Notes: a model not told the origin generated them from the letters alone. Shown: positions 1 through 9,000, counted from the stretch's first letter. The stretch: DNA of 12,405 bases from CAVALG01 sp045576295 (GCA_045576295.1 JAZNGF010000030.1:1-12405), one strand, 5' to 3'. A program made the numbers and translations.

Positions 1-26
1 AAATATCCTTGCAGGTAAGGATATTT
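1..26. other. AT-rich perfect hairpin, possible terminator of an upstream gene
   Basis: A 10-bp perfect inverted repeat (1-10 with 17-26) encloses a 6-nt loop and ends in a short T stretch. It could terminate a gene lying left of the window, but the stem is AT-rich and the T tract is only four bases. Bases 27-60 show nothing further. Confidence 0.35.
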
Positions 27-60
27 TGCAATCTTTCTTGAAATTCATACTAAAATACTC

Positions 61-122
61 AAACCCGCTGAAAATGCAGCAGGTTTGTCAGTAGTCTGAC
101 TTGCTATTGCAAGTGCTTTTTT
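61..122 (+). terminator. Three consecutive hairpins ending in a T run
   Basis: Three stems follow one another almost without gaps. The first is 61-70 with 77-86 (one mismatch). The second is GTCAG-tagt-CTGAC at 87-100. The third is ACTTGC-tatt-GCAAGT at 99-114, followed by GC and six T (117-122). The last stem plus T run has the form of an intrinsic terminator on the plus strand. The extra hairpins may mean this is the 3' end of a small structured RNA rather than a plain terminator. Stems two and three share two bases, so they cannot both be fully formed. Confidence 0.5.
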
Positions 123-125
123 CAA

Positions 126-290
126 CGATGTTTGCCTTCGGCAAGTGATGTTGGCTACGCCAATGATGTTCACTTCGTGAATGATGTCGGCTTCGCCTAA
201 TTTTTTAGGGCAAACATCACATCACTGCGAGCACAGCGAGCAACATCATTATGCGAAGCATAACATCATTTCGGCGTAGCCGATACATCA
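126..290. repeat. Palindromic array of short hairpins with TGATG/CATCA spacers
   Basis: The left half holds four small hairpins with 3-nt loops (132-144, 151-163, 169-181, 189-197) separated by TGATG at 146, 164 and 182, with a period of 18-19 nt. The centre is CCTAA-TTTT-TTAGG (196-209). The right half repeats the layout in reverse: CATCA at 215, 220, 244, 264 and 286, with hairpins at 249-263 and 271-283. A perfect 10-bp inverted repeat (127-136 with 209-218) joins the halves, and the reverse complement of the 271-283 unit resembles the 151-163 unit. No coding potential is seen. It resembles REP/MITE-type intergenic palindromes, but I cannot name a family. Confidence 0.8.
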
Positions 291-321
291 CTCAAAATAT
301 GTAGGGGTTCGAACATATAGG

Positions 322-350
322 TTGATTATCTAAGAGGCATCAAATATTAT
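322..350 (+). promoter_or_regulatory. Possible sigma-A promoter for the small membrane protein
   Basis: TTGATT (322-327) and TATTAT (345-350) are separated by 17 bp. Transcription would start near 357. This would leave almost no leader before the ATG at 366 but about 20 nt before the in-frame ATG at 378. Just upstream, a 6-bp inverted repeat (297-302 with 313-318) surrounds the palindrome GTTCGAAC (307-314), which could be an operator. Confidence 0.35.
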
Positions 351-365
351 GAAGATTCAATTTCA

Positions 366-743
366 ATGAGAGGTTATATGAGAAATAACTTTAAGAATTT
401 ATATAAGGTTCTAATTGTAGTATGCTCATTATTAGTGTTTTTGAAGAACTATATATCTAATGCTATATTGATTTATAGGGAATATATATCACCTCACATT
501 ACCAACTTCTCTTTTACTGTGATATTATGCTTATTGATGGGCGCGTATATAATAAGAAGTAAAAAACATATTGTGTGCCTTTGTGCTGTGTTGTGTATTG
601 CAAACTTGTTGTGCGAAACGATTATATTTGGCGCAATTAATACACCTGATATTACAGATGCGATCTTCGGAGTGGTTGGAGCTGTTGCTTCTCTTGGGGT
701 TGTGTTAGTAACCAATAAATATGGACTGAAACAAAGCCCTTGA
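366..743 (+). CDS. Small multi-pass membrane protein, possibly VanZ-like
   Basis: This encodes a 125-residue protein with three to four hydrophobic segments, at about residues 14-36, 48-64, 68-90 and 98-115, separated by short charged loops (for example RSKKH near 64-68). The C-terminal stretch TPDITDAIFGVVGAVASLG has the D-x-x-D followed by small-residue helix seen at the end of VanZ-like proteins, but the evidence is weak and no function is assigned. The start is uncertain. ATG 366 has no good ribosome binding site. ATG 378 (residue 5) has AGAGG at 369-373, only 4 nt upstream, and fits the promoter better. Base composition and codons (many ATA, AGA, TTA) are more AT-rich than in the genes to the right, and it abuts a palindromic repeat, so it may have been acquired separately. 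It ends five bases before the next gene's promoter. Confidence 0.65.
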   Translation: MRGYMRNNFKNLYKVLIVVCSLLVFLKNYISNAILIYREYISPHITNFSFTVILCLLMGAYIIRSKKHIVCLCAVLCIANLLCETIIFGAINTPDITDAIFGVVGAVASLGVVLVTNKYGLKQSP

Positions 744-747
744 TTTA

Positions 748-776
748 TTGACATTCGCGAGGCACAGTGATAAAAT
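748..776 (+). promoter_or_regulatory. Near-consensus sigma-A promoter of the zinc-ribbon gene
   Basis: TTGACA (748-753), 17 bp, then TAAAAT (771-776), preceded by an extended -10 TGA (768-770). It begins four bases after the stop of the membrane protein gene. Transcription would start near 783, just before AGGAGG at 786-791. A perfect -35 with ideal spacing suggests strong, probably constitutive expression. Confidence 0.75.
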
Positions 777-797
777 TAAGAAAAAAGGAGGATTTTT

Positions 798-1154
798 ATG
801 TCTGTATTTAAAAGAGCTGAATGGAAAAGCGGCTTAACCTACCGCCAAACCTGTAAAGAGTGTAAAAATGTAGTTACTTATACCGATGATATACTCGATT
901 TTCGCCCTTGGTACCCCGATGGATTTGTGTATTGCCCGCGTTGCAACACCCCGTTGCGCCACCGCGAAAATTTTGCGATTGATGCACCTACCGTTAACGA
1001 ACCAATCGCTGCAACTGCAGCGCCTGTAGCTGCAGCCCCTGTAACCGTTGAGCCTGCTACCGAATCTGCTGATCTTCCGGTTTTTTGCGCGCAGTGCGGA
1101 AACAAGTTTCGAGAAACCGACCGTTTTTGCCCTAAATGCGGCGCAAAAAGGTAG
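798..1154 (+). CDS. Double zinc-ribbon protein
   Basis: This encodes a 118-residue soluble protein with a zinc ribbon at each end. The N-terminal ribbon uses C19-x2-C22 and C46-x2-C49. The C-terminal ribbon uses C97-x2-C100 and C111-x2-C114 and closely resembles the short zinc-ribbon domains common in Firmicutes proteins of unknown role. A linker rich in Ala, Pro, Val and Thr (about residues 62-92) joins them and is probably disordered. The start is secure: AGGAGG at 786-791 lies 6 nt before the ATG. There is no signal peptide or membrane segment, so it should be cytoplasmic. It is a single-gene transcript with its own promoter and a terminator at 1177-1219. Zinc binding is inferred from the four CxxC pairs; a partner (nucleic acid or protein) cannot be told from the sequence. 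Confidence 0.85.
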   Translation: MSVFKRAEWKSGLTYRQTCKECKNVVTYTDDILDFRPWYPDGFVYCPRCNTPLRHRENFAIDAPTVNEPIAATAAPVAAAPVTVEPATESADLPVFCAQCGNKFRETDRFCPKCGAKR

Positions 1155-1176
1155 TTTGTAAACATTATTAAAACAC

Positions 1177-1219
1177 AAAAAGTTAAGCGCTCACCAAAAC
1201 GGTGGGCGCTTAACTTTTT
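1177..1219. terminator. Bidirectional intrinsic terminator between convergent genes
   Basis: A 19-bp stem (1177-1195 with 1201-1219), perfect except for one G-T wobble, encloses a 5-nt loop AAAAC. It starts with five A and ends with five T, so it gives a T tract in both directions. It serves the zinc-ribbon gene on the plus strand and the nicotinamidase-like gene on the minus strand. Confidence 0.9.
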
Positions 1220-1225
1220 ATTCCT

Positions 1226-1729
1226 TTATTCTGTTATATCTATCTGGCATATTTGCATTGTGGTAAGCGCCGCTTGGTGGCTTTGGGGTGTAACCCCTGC
1301 GCAGCAGCTTTTGCAAACCGATACCTTTGCATCGGGAAAATTTGCTTTTATAATAAGCGCGTTTGAAACAACGCAAATATCGGTGCAAAGCCCAATAAGT
1401 TCAACTTCTTCTAATGTTTCTTTGCCCCAATCAGGCCAGCCGAAGTTTGGCTTATCAATTATTTTCGAGCCTTCAACATAAAGCCCTTCGGCAATTTGCC
1501 AGCCGCGCGTTCCCTTAATGCAGTGCTCTACGGGCAGTTTTTTGCCCTCGGGCGTGTTAAGGTAATCGGCTGAATGGGTGTCGCGAGTGAATATTATTTC
1601 GTGGCCGTTTTTAGCGTATTCTTCGATTTTTGCTTTAACATTCGGCAAAATTGCAACTGCTTCTTTGGTGCCAAGTGCCATATCAATAAAATCATTTTGC
1701 ATATCAACAACAATTAAAGTTTTTTTCAT
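1226..1729 (-). CDS. Nicotinamidase-like cysteine hydrolase (isochorismatase superfamily)
   Basis: This encodes a 167-residue cytoplasmic enzyme of the isochorismatase-like fold. The expected catalytic triad is visible: D9 in VVDMQNDF, K93 in KPNFGW, and C119 in GLCTDICVVSNAL. Candidate metal ligands are D50 and H52 (TRDTH) and H69 in LPVEHCIKGTRGW, which matches the P-x-H-C-x-x-G-T motif of nicotinamidases. These amidases convert nicotinamide to nicotinate in NAD salvage; the substrate here is inferred by similarity only. The third metal histidine of classical PncA is not obvious (ADYLNT follows H52), and the protein is somewhat shorter than PncA, so another amide substrate is possible. GGGAGG lies 7 nt before the ATG. 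The start overlaps the stop of the kinase gene by ATGA (1726-1729), which implies translational coupling. Confidence 0.85.
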   Translation of the reverse strand: MKKTLIVVDMQNDFIDMALGTKEAVAILPNVKAKIEEYAKNGHEIIFTRDTHSADYLNTPEGKKLPVEHCIKGTRGWQIAEGLYVEGSKIIDKPNFGWPDWGKETLEEVELIGLCTDICVVSNALIIKANFPDAKVSVCKSCCAGVTPQSHQAALTTMQICQIDITE

Positions 1730-2253
1730 TTCGTTTCCTCCCGAATTTCGGTGCTATATTTTTCGGCAAGCTCGGCTATGCGTTTTGCGGCTTCGTTCAC
1801 GGTGAAGCCTTCACTGTCGAAAACAATGTGCGCCGCCTTTTCGTAAAGCGGTGCGCGCTCGGTATACAGTTTTTCAAGGCTCCAGCCTTCGGGCATTGTA
1901 ACGCCGCGCTTATCGAAATTGCCAAGGCGCTCTTTTATTGTTTCAAGCGGCAACCGCAGGTATATAACAAGGCTAATATCCTGCAGGTGGCGCATACCTT
2001 CTTCGCAGTGAACAATGCTGCCGCCGGGGGCTATAACCGTTTTTTCGGCGGCAATTTCGCTGTTAACCTCGTTTTCAATTTTAAGCAGTGCATCGTTGCC
2101 GCGCTCTTCAATTATTTGCCACAAAAGCTTGCCTTCCCTTTCTTGAATAACAAGGTCGCAGTCTAAAAAGCGGTAGCCTAAAACCTTTGCAAGCACAATT
2201 CCCGTTGTGCTTTTGCCCGAACCCGGCATTCCGATTAATGTGATATTATTCAA
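1726..2253 (-). CDS. Shikimate-kinase-like P-loop kinase with altered substrate site
   Basis: This encodes a 175-residue protein of the shikimate kinase family. From the chosen TTG start it has a Walker A GMPGSGKST (8-16), the D31-x-D33 motif, a lid region KERLGNFDKRGV, and the late ERAPLYE motif. Two family substrate positions differ. The F-R of the usual FRxxE motif, whose Arg binds shikimate, is L56-L57 here (ALLKIENEV). The GGG loop is PGGS (76-79). The substrate may therefore not be shikimate. Start choice: a GTG at 2265 is in frame, but it overlaps the ribosome binding site AAAGGTGG, whereas TTG at 2253 sits 8 nt downstream of it and gives the typical N-terminus MNNITLIGMPGSGKST. The gene is the middle of a three-gene operon, 29 nt after the SLOG gene and coupled to the hydrolase. 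No other aromatic-pathway gene is present. Confidence 0.8.
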   Translation of the reverse strand: MNNITLIGMPGSGKSTTGIVLAKVLGYRFLDCDLVIQEREGKLLWQIIEERGNDALLKIENEVNSEIAAEKTVIAPGGSIVHCEEGMRHLQDISLVIYLRLPLETIKERLGNFDKRGVTMPEGWSLEKLYTERAPLYEKAAHIVFDSEGFTVNEAAKRIAELAEKYSTEIREETK

Positions 2254-2282
2254 AACCAAAACCACCTTTAATATTTTAAGGG

Positions 2283-2645
2283 TTAAATGCTTTTAATATA
2301 AACCTTTTTGCCAAGTTTTTTTGCAAATTCTATCATCGATTTTGTGCCGCGGCTTGTGCCGTTCCAAAAGCAGATAACAATGTCGCTCACCTTGGCCATT
2401 TCGCGGTTGCGTATTGGGCCTGCGCTTTTGCCGTATGTGTCCCAATCGGCAGGGAACCTTTCGGTTTTATAGCCGTGCTCGGCGGCATATCTTTCGCCTA
2501 ATTTGTCGGCCCCGCGGCAGCAACCCGAAACTATTATAATTTCATATTCATTTTTTAATTCGCCCAAACAGCTATCAATAAATTCTTGGGCTTCAGGGTA
2601 GTTGTTATAATCTCGCCCGCCTGCAATTAAAATACGTTTTAACAT
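2283..2645 (-). CDS. YspA/DUF2493-type SLOG-family protein
   Basis: This encodes a 120-residue cytoplasmic protein with the features of the DUF2493 (YAcAr, YspA-related) branch of the SLOG superfamily. These are GGRDY at residues 9-13 near the N-terminus, SGCCRGAD in the middle (the SGG-x2-GAD loop of the family, with C replacing the second G), the PADW...RNREM stretch, and a final VICFWNGTSRGT followed by a helix and KKVYI. SLOG domains have a Rossmann-like fold and are proposed to bind nucleotide-derived ligands; the precise activity of this branch is not settled. AAAGGTG lies 5 nt before the ATG. It is the first gene of the minus-strand operon, followed by the kinase and hydrolase genes. 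Confidence 0.85.
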   Translation of the reverse strand: MLKRILIAGGRDYNNYPEAQEFIDSCLGELKNEYEIIIVSGCCRGADKLGERYAAEHGYKTERFPADWDTYGKSAGPIRNREMAKVSDIVICFWNGTSRGTKSMIEFAKKLGKKVYIKSI

Positions 2646-2709
2646 AAATTCACCTTTAGAACCGCCAGAAGCGGATGCGCGTTTTTATTCGTTTATAATA
2701 CGCCATTAT

Positions 2710-2738
2710 AGTATACCACCTGCGCCGCCGTGTTGCAA
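2710..2738 (-). promoter_or_regulatory. Possible promoter of the SLOG-kinase-hydrolase operon
   Basis: Reading the minus strand, TTGCAA (2738-2733), 17 bp, then TATACT (2715-2710). A TATAAT (2710-2705) overlaps the end of it. This would give a leader of about 55-60 nt before the ATG at 2645. The two overlapping -10 candidates leave the exact start open. Confidence 0.4.
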
Positions 2739-2891
2739 GGTGTGGCTATTGCACATATTTATCAAAATGTATAAAATTTTCTTGTATGTATGACAATTTA
2801 TAATCCGTTTTTTGTGAACACGGTTTGTTGAAAGTTCATAAAAAATAGGCAAAATGGTGTTTTTTGCAATGCAATATGCTTGAATAAACAA

Positions 2892-2943
2892 TTCTAAAAC
2901 GCAATGTGGCGTGTTATAATTGGCTAAAATAGTGTATTATGCG
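2892..2943 (+). promoter_or_regulatory. Promoter-like block of the giant secreted protein, shared with its paralogue
   Basis: TATAAT (2915-2920) has a weak -35 candidate, TTCTAA (2892-2897), at 17-bp spacing. Bases 2912-2943 align without gaps to 10934-10965 in front of the second paralogue, with about 24 of 32 positions identical, including the -10 box and a downstream TAAAAT and TATGCG. The shared stretch extends past the -10, so it may include an operator as well as the promoter. Between this and the minus-strand promoter (bases 2740-2890) I see only AT-rich spacer. Confidence 0.5.
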
Positions 2944-2958
2944 CAAATATCGTTAATC

Positions 2959-3007
2959 TGCCCGTTTAAGTTGGGTTTAAATTAACAAAAATTCGCAAAA
3001 ACGGGCA
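2959..3007 (+). promoter_or_regulatory. Leader stem with long loop upstream of the giant gene
   Basis: A perfect 9-bp inverted repeat (TGCCCGTTT at 2959-2967 with AAACGGGCA at 2999-3007) encloses a 31-nt loop. It ends 18 nt before the AAGGAGG ribosome binding site (3024-3030). It may stabilise the mRNA leader or modulate translation. The second paralogue has a different stem in the equivalent place. Confidence 0.5.
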
Positions 3008-3036
3008 CTGTTTAAAAACATTTAAGGAGGAGCATT

Positions 3037-6000
3037 ATGAAAAACACAAAAGTAGCAAGAATCATTTCTCTTGTGCTTGCAATCGTGCTTGCATTGTCGG
3101 TTTTTTCGGGTGTGTTCACAGTATCTGCGGCTTGTAACCACAGCTACGAATACACACTTACCCAAAAACCATCTGAATCGGCTAACGGTTCAAGGCACGG
3201 TGTGTGCACACTTTGCGGAAATGAAGTAGACGAAACAATACAGGGTATGCTTACCGATATAAGCTACACCCCTGATGCCGGCTACAACTACGGTACAACG
3301 CACGACGTTGTGGGTGCTGTTCTGCCCGAACAGCCCACAGTTGACACTGCGCTTGACTTTGTTAAAGATCTTGGTGGTAAAGAGGGTAACAACCCCGAAA
3401 ACGCCGCACACAACACAACAGTTTTAAACGACTACATACAGAAGCAAATTTCCAGCAGCTATGCTAACAAGGTAGAGGTTGTTACCCACGTTTACTTTGG
3501 CGAGGGCACCTTCTATTTTGCGCCCATAGAATCATTAATTTGGCAGGATGACGCTTGGAGATATTACGGCCGCTTCACACTTGACGGTATTAAGGGCAAA
3601 ACCAAGCTCATAGTTGACGATATTTCCAGCGTGGGTTACGGTATGTTCACCAGCCCTGCCGACAAATCTATGAAGTTCTATGTAAAATTCACCGACATTA
3701 ACTTCACAACAAGAACCTACGACACCACAGGCAAGCCTTCAAAAACAATGAACTTTGTTGATGGCGGCGTTACAGAAAACGGTGGTAACCACCCGCTTAA
3801 CCTTGAAAACCTTGAGGTTACCAACTGCGTGGTTTCGGGCTTTAATTCAATCTTCACAGGTTGTACATCAATTGCAGGCCCCTACCTTAGCAACAGTGAT
3901 TATATTGATTTTGGTGACACCTTCTTCCAGGGTTGCGGCCTTGTTGATATGAAGGTTACAAACAACGTAATCAAGGCTTATGGTTATGAAACAAGCGGCG
4001 GCTTCGAGCCTTCGTATTTCCAGGCGGCAAGCGCATACTGCTCGGGTATTATTTCTAACAATAAGCTTTATAATATGCAGTTCGACGGCCCCAACCGTTC
4101 AGGCCGCCGCGCAACAACCGGTGCCACAGTAACACCTTTTGCAAACAACTACTGCGAAAAAGTTTACGGCGTTAAAGGTGTTCAAACCTCAACAGGAAAC
4201 GACTTTGTTGACTGCTCAAAGCAGGATATGATTGATTTTCTTAAAAAACGCGGCACAGTTGCTCAAACATATTTAGATCAAGATGTTTACGTTATTGAAA
4301 TGTCATCGGTTGCTAACAGATATTCGTCAGACGATATGACAGGAACCTACCTTTTATCGTCAACCTGTAACGAAGCGTTAGACAACGCCTACAACTTCGG
4401 CAAAATCGGCTGCGATCACCTGTTTGGCGCAACCGCAGCAAAAACAAACGGCGACGATGTAAACATCGATTTATCGATGTTCCCGCTTTCTTACATTCCT
4501 CACGGAGTTTATTACAGCGGAACCCACTTAAACCTTAACGGTAAGAGTGTTTATTCGCGTTACCACAAAAACGCATCAACCAACGGCAACACAAGCCTTT
4601 TTGATGAATTCGGTAATGAGGTTGCCTTTGTTAAAGAAGAAACTCCCGATGCCAAAACCTGGACAAACGGAAAATCTAACGGCTCTTATGAAGTTTTAAG
4701 CGATGGCAGAATTAAGATTAAAGCCAGCAAGGTTTTATCGTTAAACTCTGGCACAGGTAGTATTGCTAAGTTTGTTATAGATGGTGTTGATACAACACTT
4801 TACCGCAGATATTTCATTGATAGCTCAAAAATCGAGCTTGTAAGCGGTGATTACACAACCCTGCGTTACCTTGTAACTATAACTAACAGCGAAGGCAAGA
4901 GCCTTGCAAATATGCCTATAACCTCAACAATGGCAGGAACCGACGGTTACATTGTTGGAAGCGGCAGCACAGCCGAGGCAGCACAATACGGTAAGATGAC
5001 CGTAACCCTTCAGATCGATTCTGCAATCTCAAGCGAAAGCAATCCGCTTGAAGTTATTGTTCCTCCTATTCAAATTGAAAAATACAACGGTATGTCAACA
5101 GGTGATGCTACAACACTCAACACCTTCGACACCGCAACTGATTACTCGGTTGTAGGATCAGACTATGATAAGCTTTATGCCGATATTGATAAGGCCACAA
5201 GCTTTGCTTCTCCCGAAAAGATCGAAGAGGTTTACTTTAACAAAACCTACGGTCACCTTCGCACATTTGAAATTAACGGAGCCACAATTAAAGACGATAC
5301 CCTTGCGCTTCAAACAGCTCTTAACGATATTAAAGATACAAATAAAGAGCTTGTGCTTGAAGAAGATACCTATCATGTAATGTACAACATGACACTTGCA
5401 AAGAATGGCATTAAGAGTGGTAGCCTTTATTTAGAAGGCGGCTCAACCTACCGCATTCGCGCCCTGGGTGAAGCTAAGTTCGGCTTCATATCCGATATGA
5501 ATTCAGGCGCTATGTTCTTCCAGAAGGGTGAAGGCGAAGTTAGCGGTTATATGATTAACATCGACACAACCGACCCGTTCAGCACATCAGGTGTTGGCTG
5601 CGTGTTCGATAGTGTTAACTTCAAAAACTTTATGTTTGATGACTGTATCTTAGGCGGTGCTTATTCATTATTTGAAAACTGCACCTTAGATTCATGCATC
5701 TATCAGGGTGGATACCTTGCAAAATCTTCAAAGGTATTTAATAATTCCACAGTTACAAACTCTTCAATCATCAACAACTACGTTCATATTGGTTGGGTTC
5801 AGGCTGAGGGCTTGGCTCAGGAAAATGCAAAGGACGCAGGTTGGTTATTCTACGATTCAGCATTCTTAAACAGTACATATCAAGATAACTGGTGCGAATA
5901 CATCCGCTTTAACAACGGCGGCTGGTATGAGCAGAACGGCTATAAGGCCAGCAACTCGCTCTACACCGGTAACATTTTAGACTACACTGTTGAAATCAGG

Positions 6001-9000
6001 CTCGGCTATGGCGATATTGCCATTGGTAACGGTAACTACCACTGCAGCAAGTGGGACTTAATGTATAACGATAAGAACGTTCCCGACATGACCTATGATA
6101 TTGTTAACCGTTCGGTTGGTACATACCACATAAGCTCGGGTGTTACTGTTATTGGTAACTCATTCACAGGCACTGCAACAGTTTCGCCTGCAATCTATTT
6201 TGAAGGCGCAACTAATGCTGCTAATGCCGACGGCACAAAGGCAATCAAAAACGCAACTGTTTTCGGTAATAACTACACCTATGCAAGCAACGTGCTCGAC
6301 ACAGAGAACAGCGTGTTTGCAATTGAAGGCGAAGTTGCAGAAACAGTTCCAAGCCTCGACCTTGACCGCGAAAACAGCCTTTACAAAAAGCTTGATGTTA
6401 AGGGCTCAACCGGAAACTTCTTCGATTATGCTCAGGTTAATTTTGTAGCAACTCCTAACTATATTATGCCCGGTACTGTTATTCAATCGGGTGAAGTTAT
6501 GGGTGTTATTGGCTACAACGCAAAAACAGGCAAGTCTGACATTCTTACACCTTCCGGTGCTTCAACAGGCTTAAAGCCCATCACAGCCGATATGGTAGAA
6601 GACCTTGAAACATTTGCTTACTATAACAACGGCAGTGTTGTATGGCCTGAATTCACCCTTAAAGACGGTGATTATGAACTTAAATACGGTGTTGATTACA
6701 CCGTTATCACAAGTGCTGCAAACGTTAGAGAGGGTTATATCCTCAGAATTGAAGGTATAGGCAAGTATTACGGTACCTATAGGGTTAATTTTGCCGTTGT
6801 GAAAGCACCGCTTGAGCTTGCCAATGTTAAGCTCTCTTACACCACCACCCCGTATGACGGTTCAGCAAAAACACCAGAAGTTGTATTTGCATACTATAAC
6901 CATGCAAATATTGCAAGCGAATATGATTTAACCTATTCGTCACACAATGACTTTGGTAAATGCTATGCTATATTAACAGCCAAAGAAACCAGCGCTAAAT
7001 TCACAGGCAGTAAGCGTGTTGAATTTAATGTAACAAGCAACGAATATCAGCTTGAAGAAGAATATGTTGTTGATCCAACCTGTACCGACGAAGGCTACAC
7101 AAGCTATTTCTGTTGGCATTGCTTTGAAAGTGTTCAGGCAGACTTCGTTCCTGCAACCGGCCATGATATGCAGGTGGTTGACCAGAAGGCAGCAACCTGT
7201 ACTGCAGAAGGCTACATTAAAACAGCCTGTGGCAACGGCTGCGGTTTAAGCGAAACCCAAACCATAGAAAAGGCTGCTCACGTTAACAGGTTCTATGAAA
7301 CTCCCGCAACCTGCACTACATCAGGTGAAACAGCGCGCAGATGTATAAACTGCGGCGACAACTATGTTCGTTCGTCAATCATTTCTGCCAAGGGCCACGG
7401 CGATACCTATGAAAGAATTGAAAAAGGCACCTGCAAAACAGCAGGCCAGATCCAGCAGGTTTGCGAAGATTGCGATGAGGTGCTTTCTTACGAGGCACTG
7501 CCCCTCAACACAAGCGAGCACGCTTGGGTTGTTAACACAATGAAAACTGCACCCACCTGCACAGCTACAGGCCTTGCAGATGCAACCTGTTCTGCTTGCG
7601 GAACACACAGTGCAAACGCTGTTATCCCGGCAACAGGTCACACACCCGGCGAAGTTGTTGTTGCCGGCGGCACAAGGTACACCAAGTGTTCGGTTTGCTT
7701 CGGCGCTTGCGATAAAGAATTTATCTACGATTGGGACTTCACCAATACCTCAACCGGTGCTCAAGACGCTGCAGAATTTAAAGCAGAGGCCGATCTTTTT
7801 GTAAACAGCGGCAAAAACTACTACGATTCAAAGCTCGGCAGTTATGTTATCCCCTATGTATCCACAACAACAACCAGCGCTGCAGTGTTCGATGCACCTG
7901 CTAACTCAACACACAAGTCGTTCGATGTTTCAACCGTTGGTGATGTTTATAACAACTGCGTATCGGTTCCCGGCGTTGTTTTCGCAAAAGATGAAAACGG
8001 TATTTACACCTATAACCTTTACATCGGCGCAAACTGTGTAACCGAAAACATTTACTACATCCCCTATACTAAGAGCGGAACCACTGTTACAGGCTTTGGG
8101 CTTCCTTGGGAATTAACCACAACACAGAACCCCAACGCTACAATCTTCACAATGGTTGATGGAAGAAAGCAGTACGTTTCAAGCATTTACGAAACCTTTG
8201 GCTTTATGCCCGGCGTTAACCAAAGCAGATACGCAACCTGCAACTATCACCTTACTGTTAAAGATGGTGTTGTTAGCGTTTATGCTGATGTTGACTTCTG
8301 CTTCGATCTTGTAAAAGATGCCGATCCAACAGAATTCAGCCTTGTAACAGCTACAAAGACCTTCTCGCTTGATAGTATTAAGGCCAACGCTGCTAACTAC
8401 TACGGCGGCAAGTACTCTTCAAGCACAAGTGTAACCCATAACAAATATGAAGTTGCATTCGGTGTATATCAGTACACAAGAAGCGCACCTAACAGCAGTA
8501 CTCAAGCAGGCTTCGGTGAAATTAAGGGCGCAACCCTTGCATACGCTACCGAGGTTGACTGTGAGCATACATCAACAAAAGCGATGAGCGCAACTGCTGC
8601 AACCTGTACCGAAAACGGTAGAGAAGCAGGAACCGTATGCGCTGATTGCGGAATTATTATGACAGGCGGCGCGGTTATTCCTGCGCTTGGCCATAATTAC
8701 AAAGAAACAACAGTTAAAGCAACCTGTACTACAGCAGGTAAAGTAACCACAACATGTAGCCGTTGCGACTATAACGAGGTTACATCAATCCCTGCAACAG
8801 GCCATAATTACAGCGCATACGTTGTTACTAAGGCTGCAACCTGCACCGAAGAAGGCGTTAAGACCAGCACCTGCTCGGGATGCGGCGACAAAGTAACCGA
8901 ATCTATCCCTGCAACAGGCCACAACTTCTCTAACCCCACTGTTACAAAGCCTGCAACCTGCGAAGCAGAAGGCACAATGACAGGAACCTGTAGCACCTGC

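Noticed and set aside
126..290. Possible CRISPR array, given the regular 18-19 nt period
   Set aside because: The conserved part is only TGATG or CATCA, the intervening units are themselves palindromic and short, and orientation flips at the centre. This is not a repeat-spacer layout.
303..314. GGTTCGAA resembling a tRNA T-loop
   Set aside because: No acceptor, D or anticodon stems can be formed around it. It is better explained as the GTTCGAAC palindrome.
2706..2891. Minus-strand 61-residue ORF in the divergent intergenic region
   Set aside because: It needs a TTG start with no ribosome binding site, has AT-rich spacer-like composition, and overlaps the promoter regions on both sides.
3121..3141. 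Lipoprotein signal, with Cys33 after the signal peptide
   Set aside because: The residues before Cys are S-A-A, without the hydrophobic residue at -3 that a lipobox needs. Signal peptidase I cleavage after VSA is more likely, although not certain.
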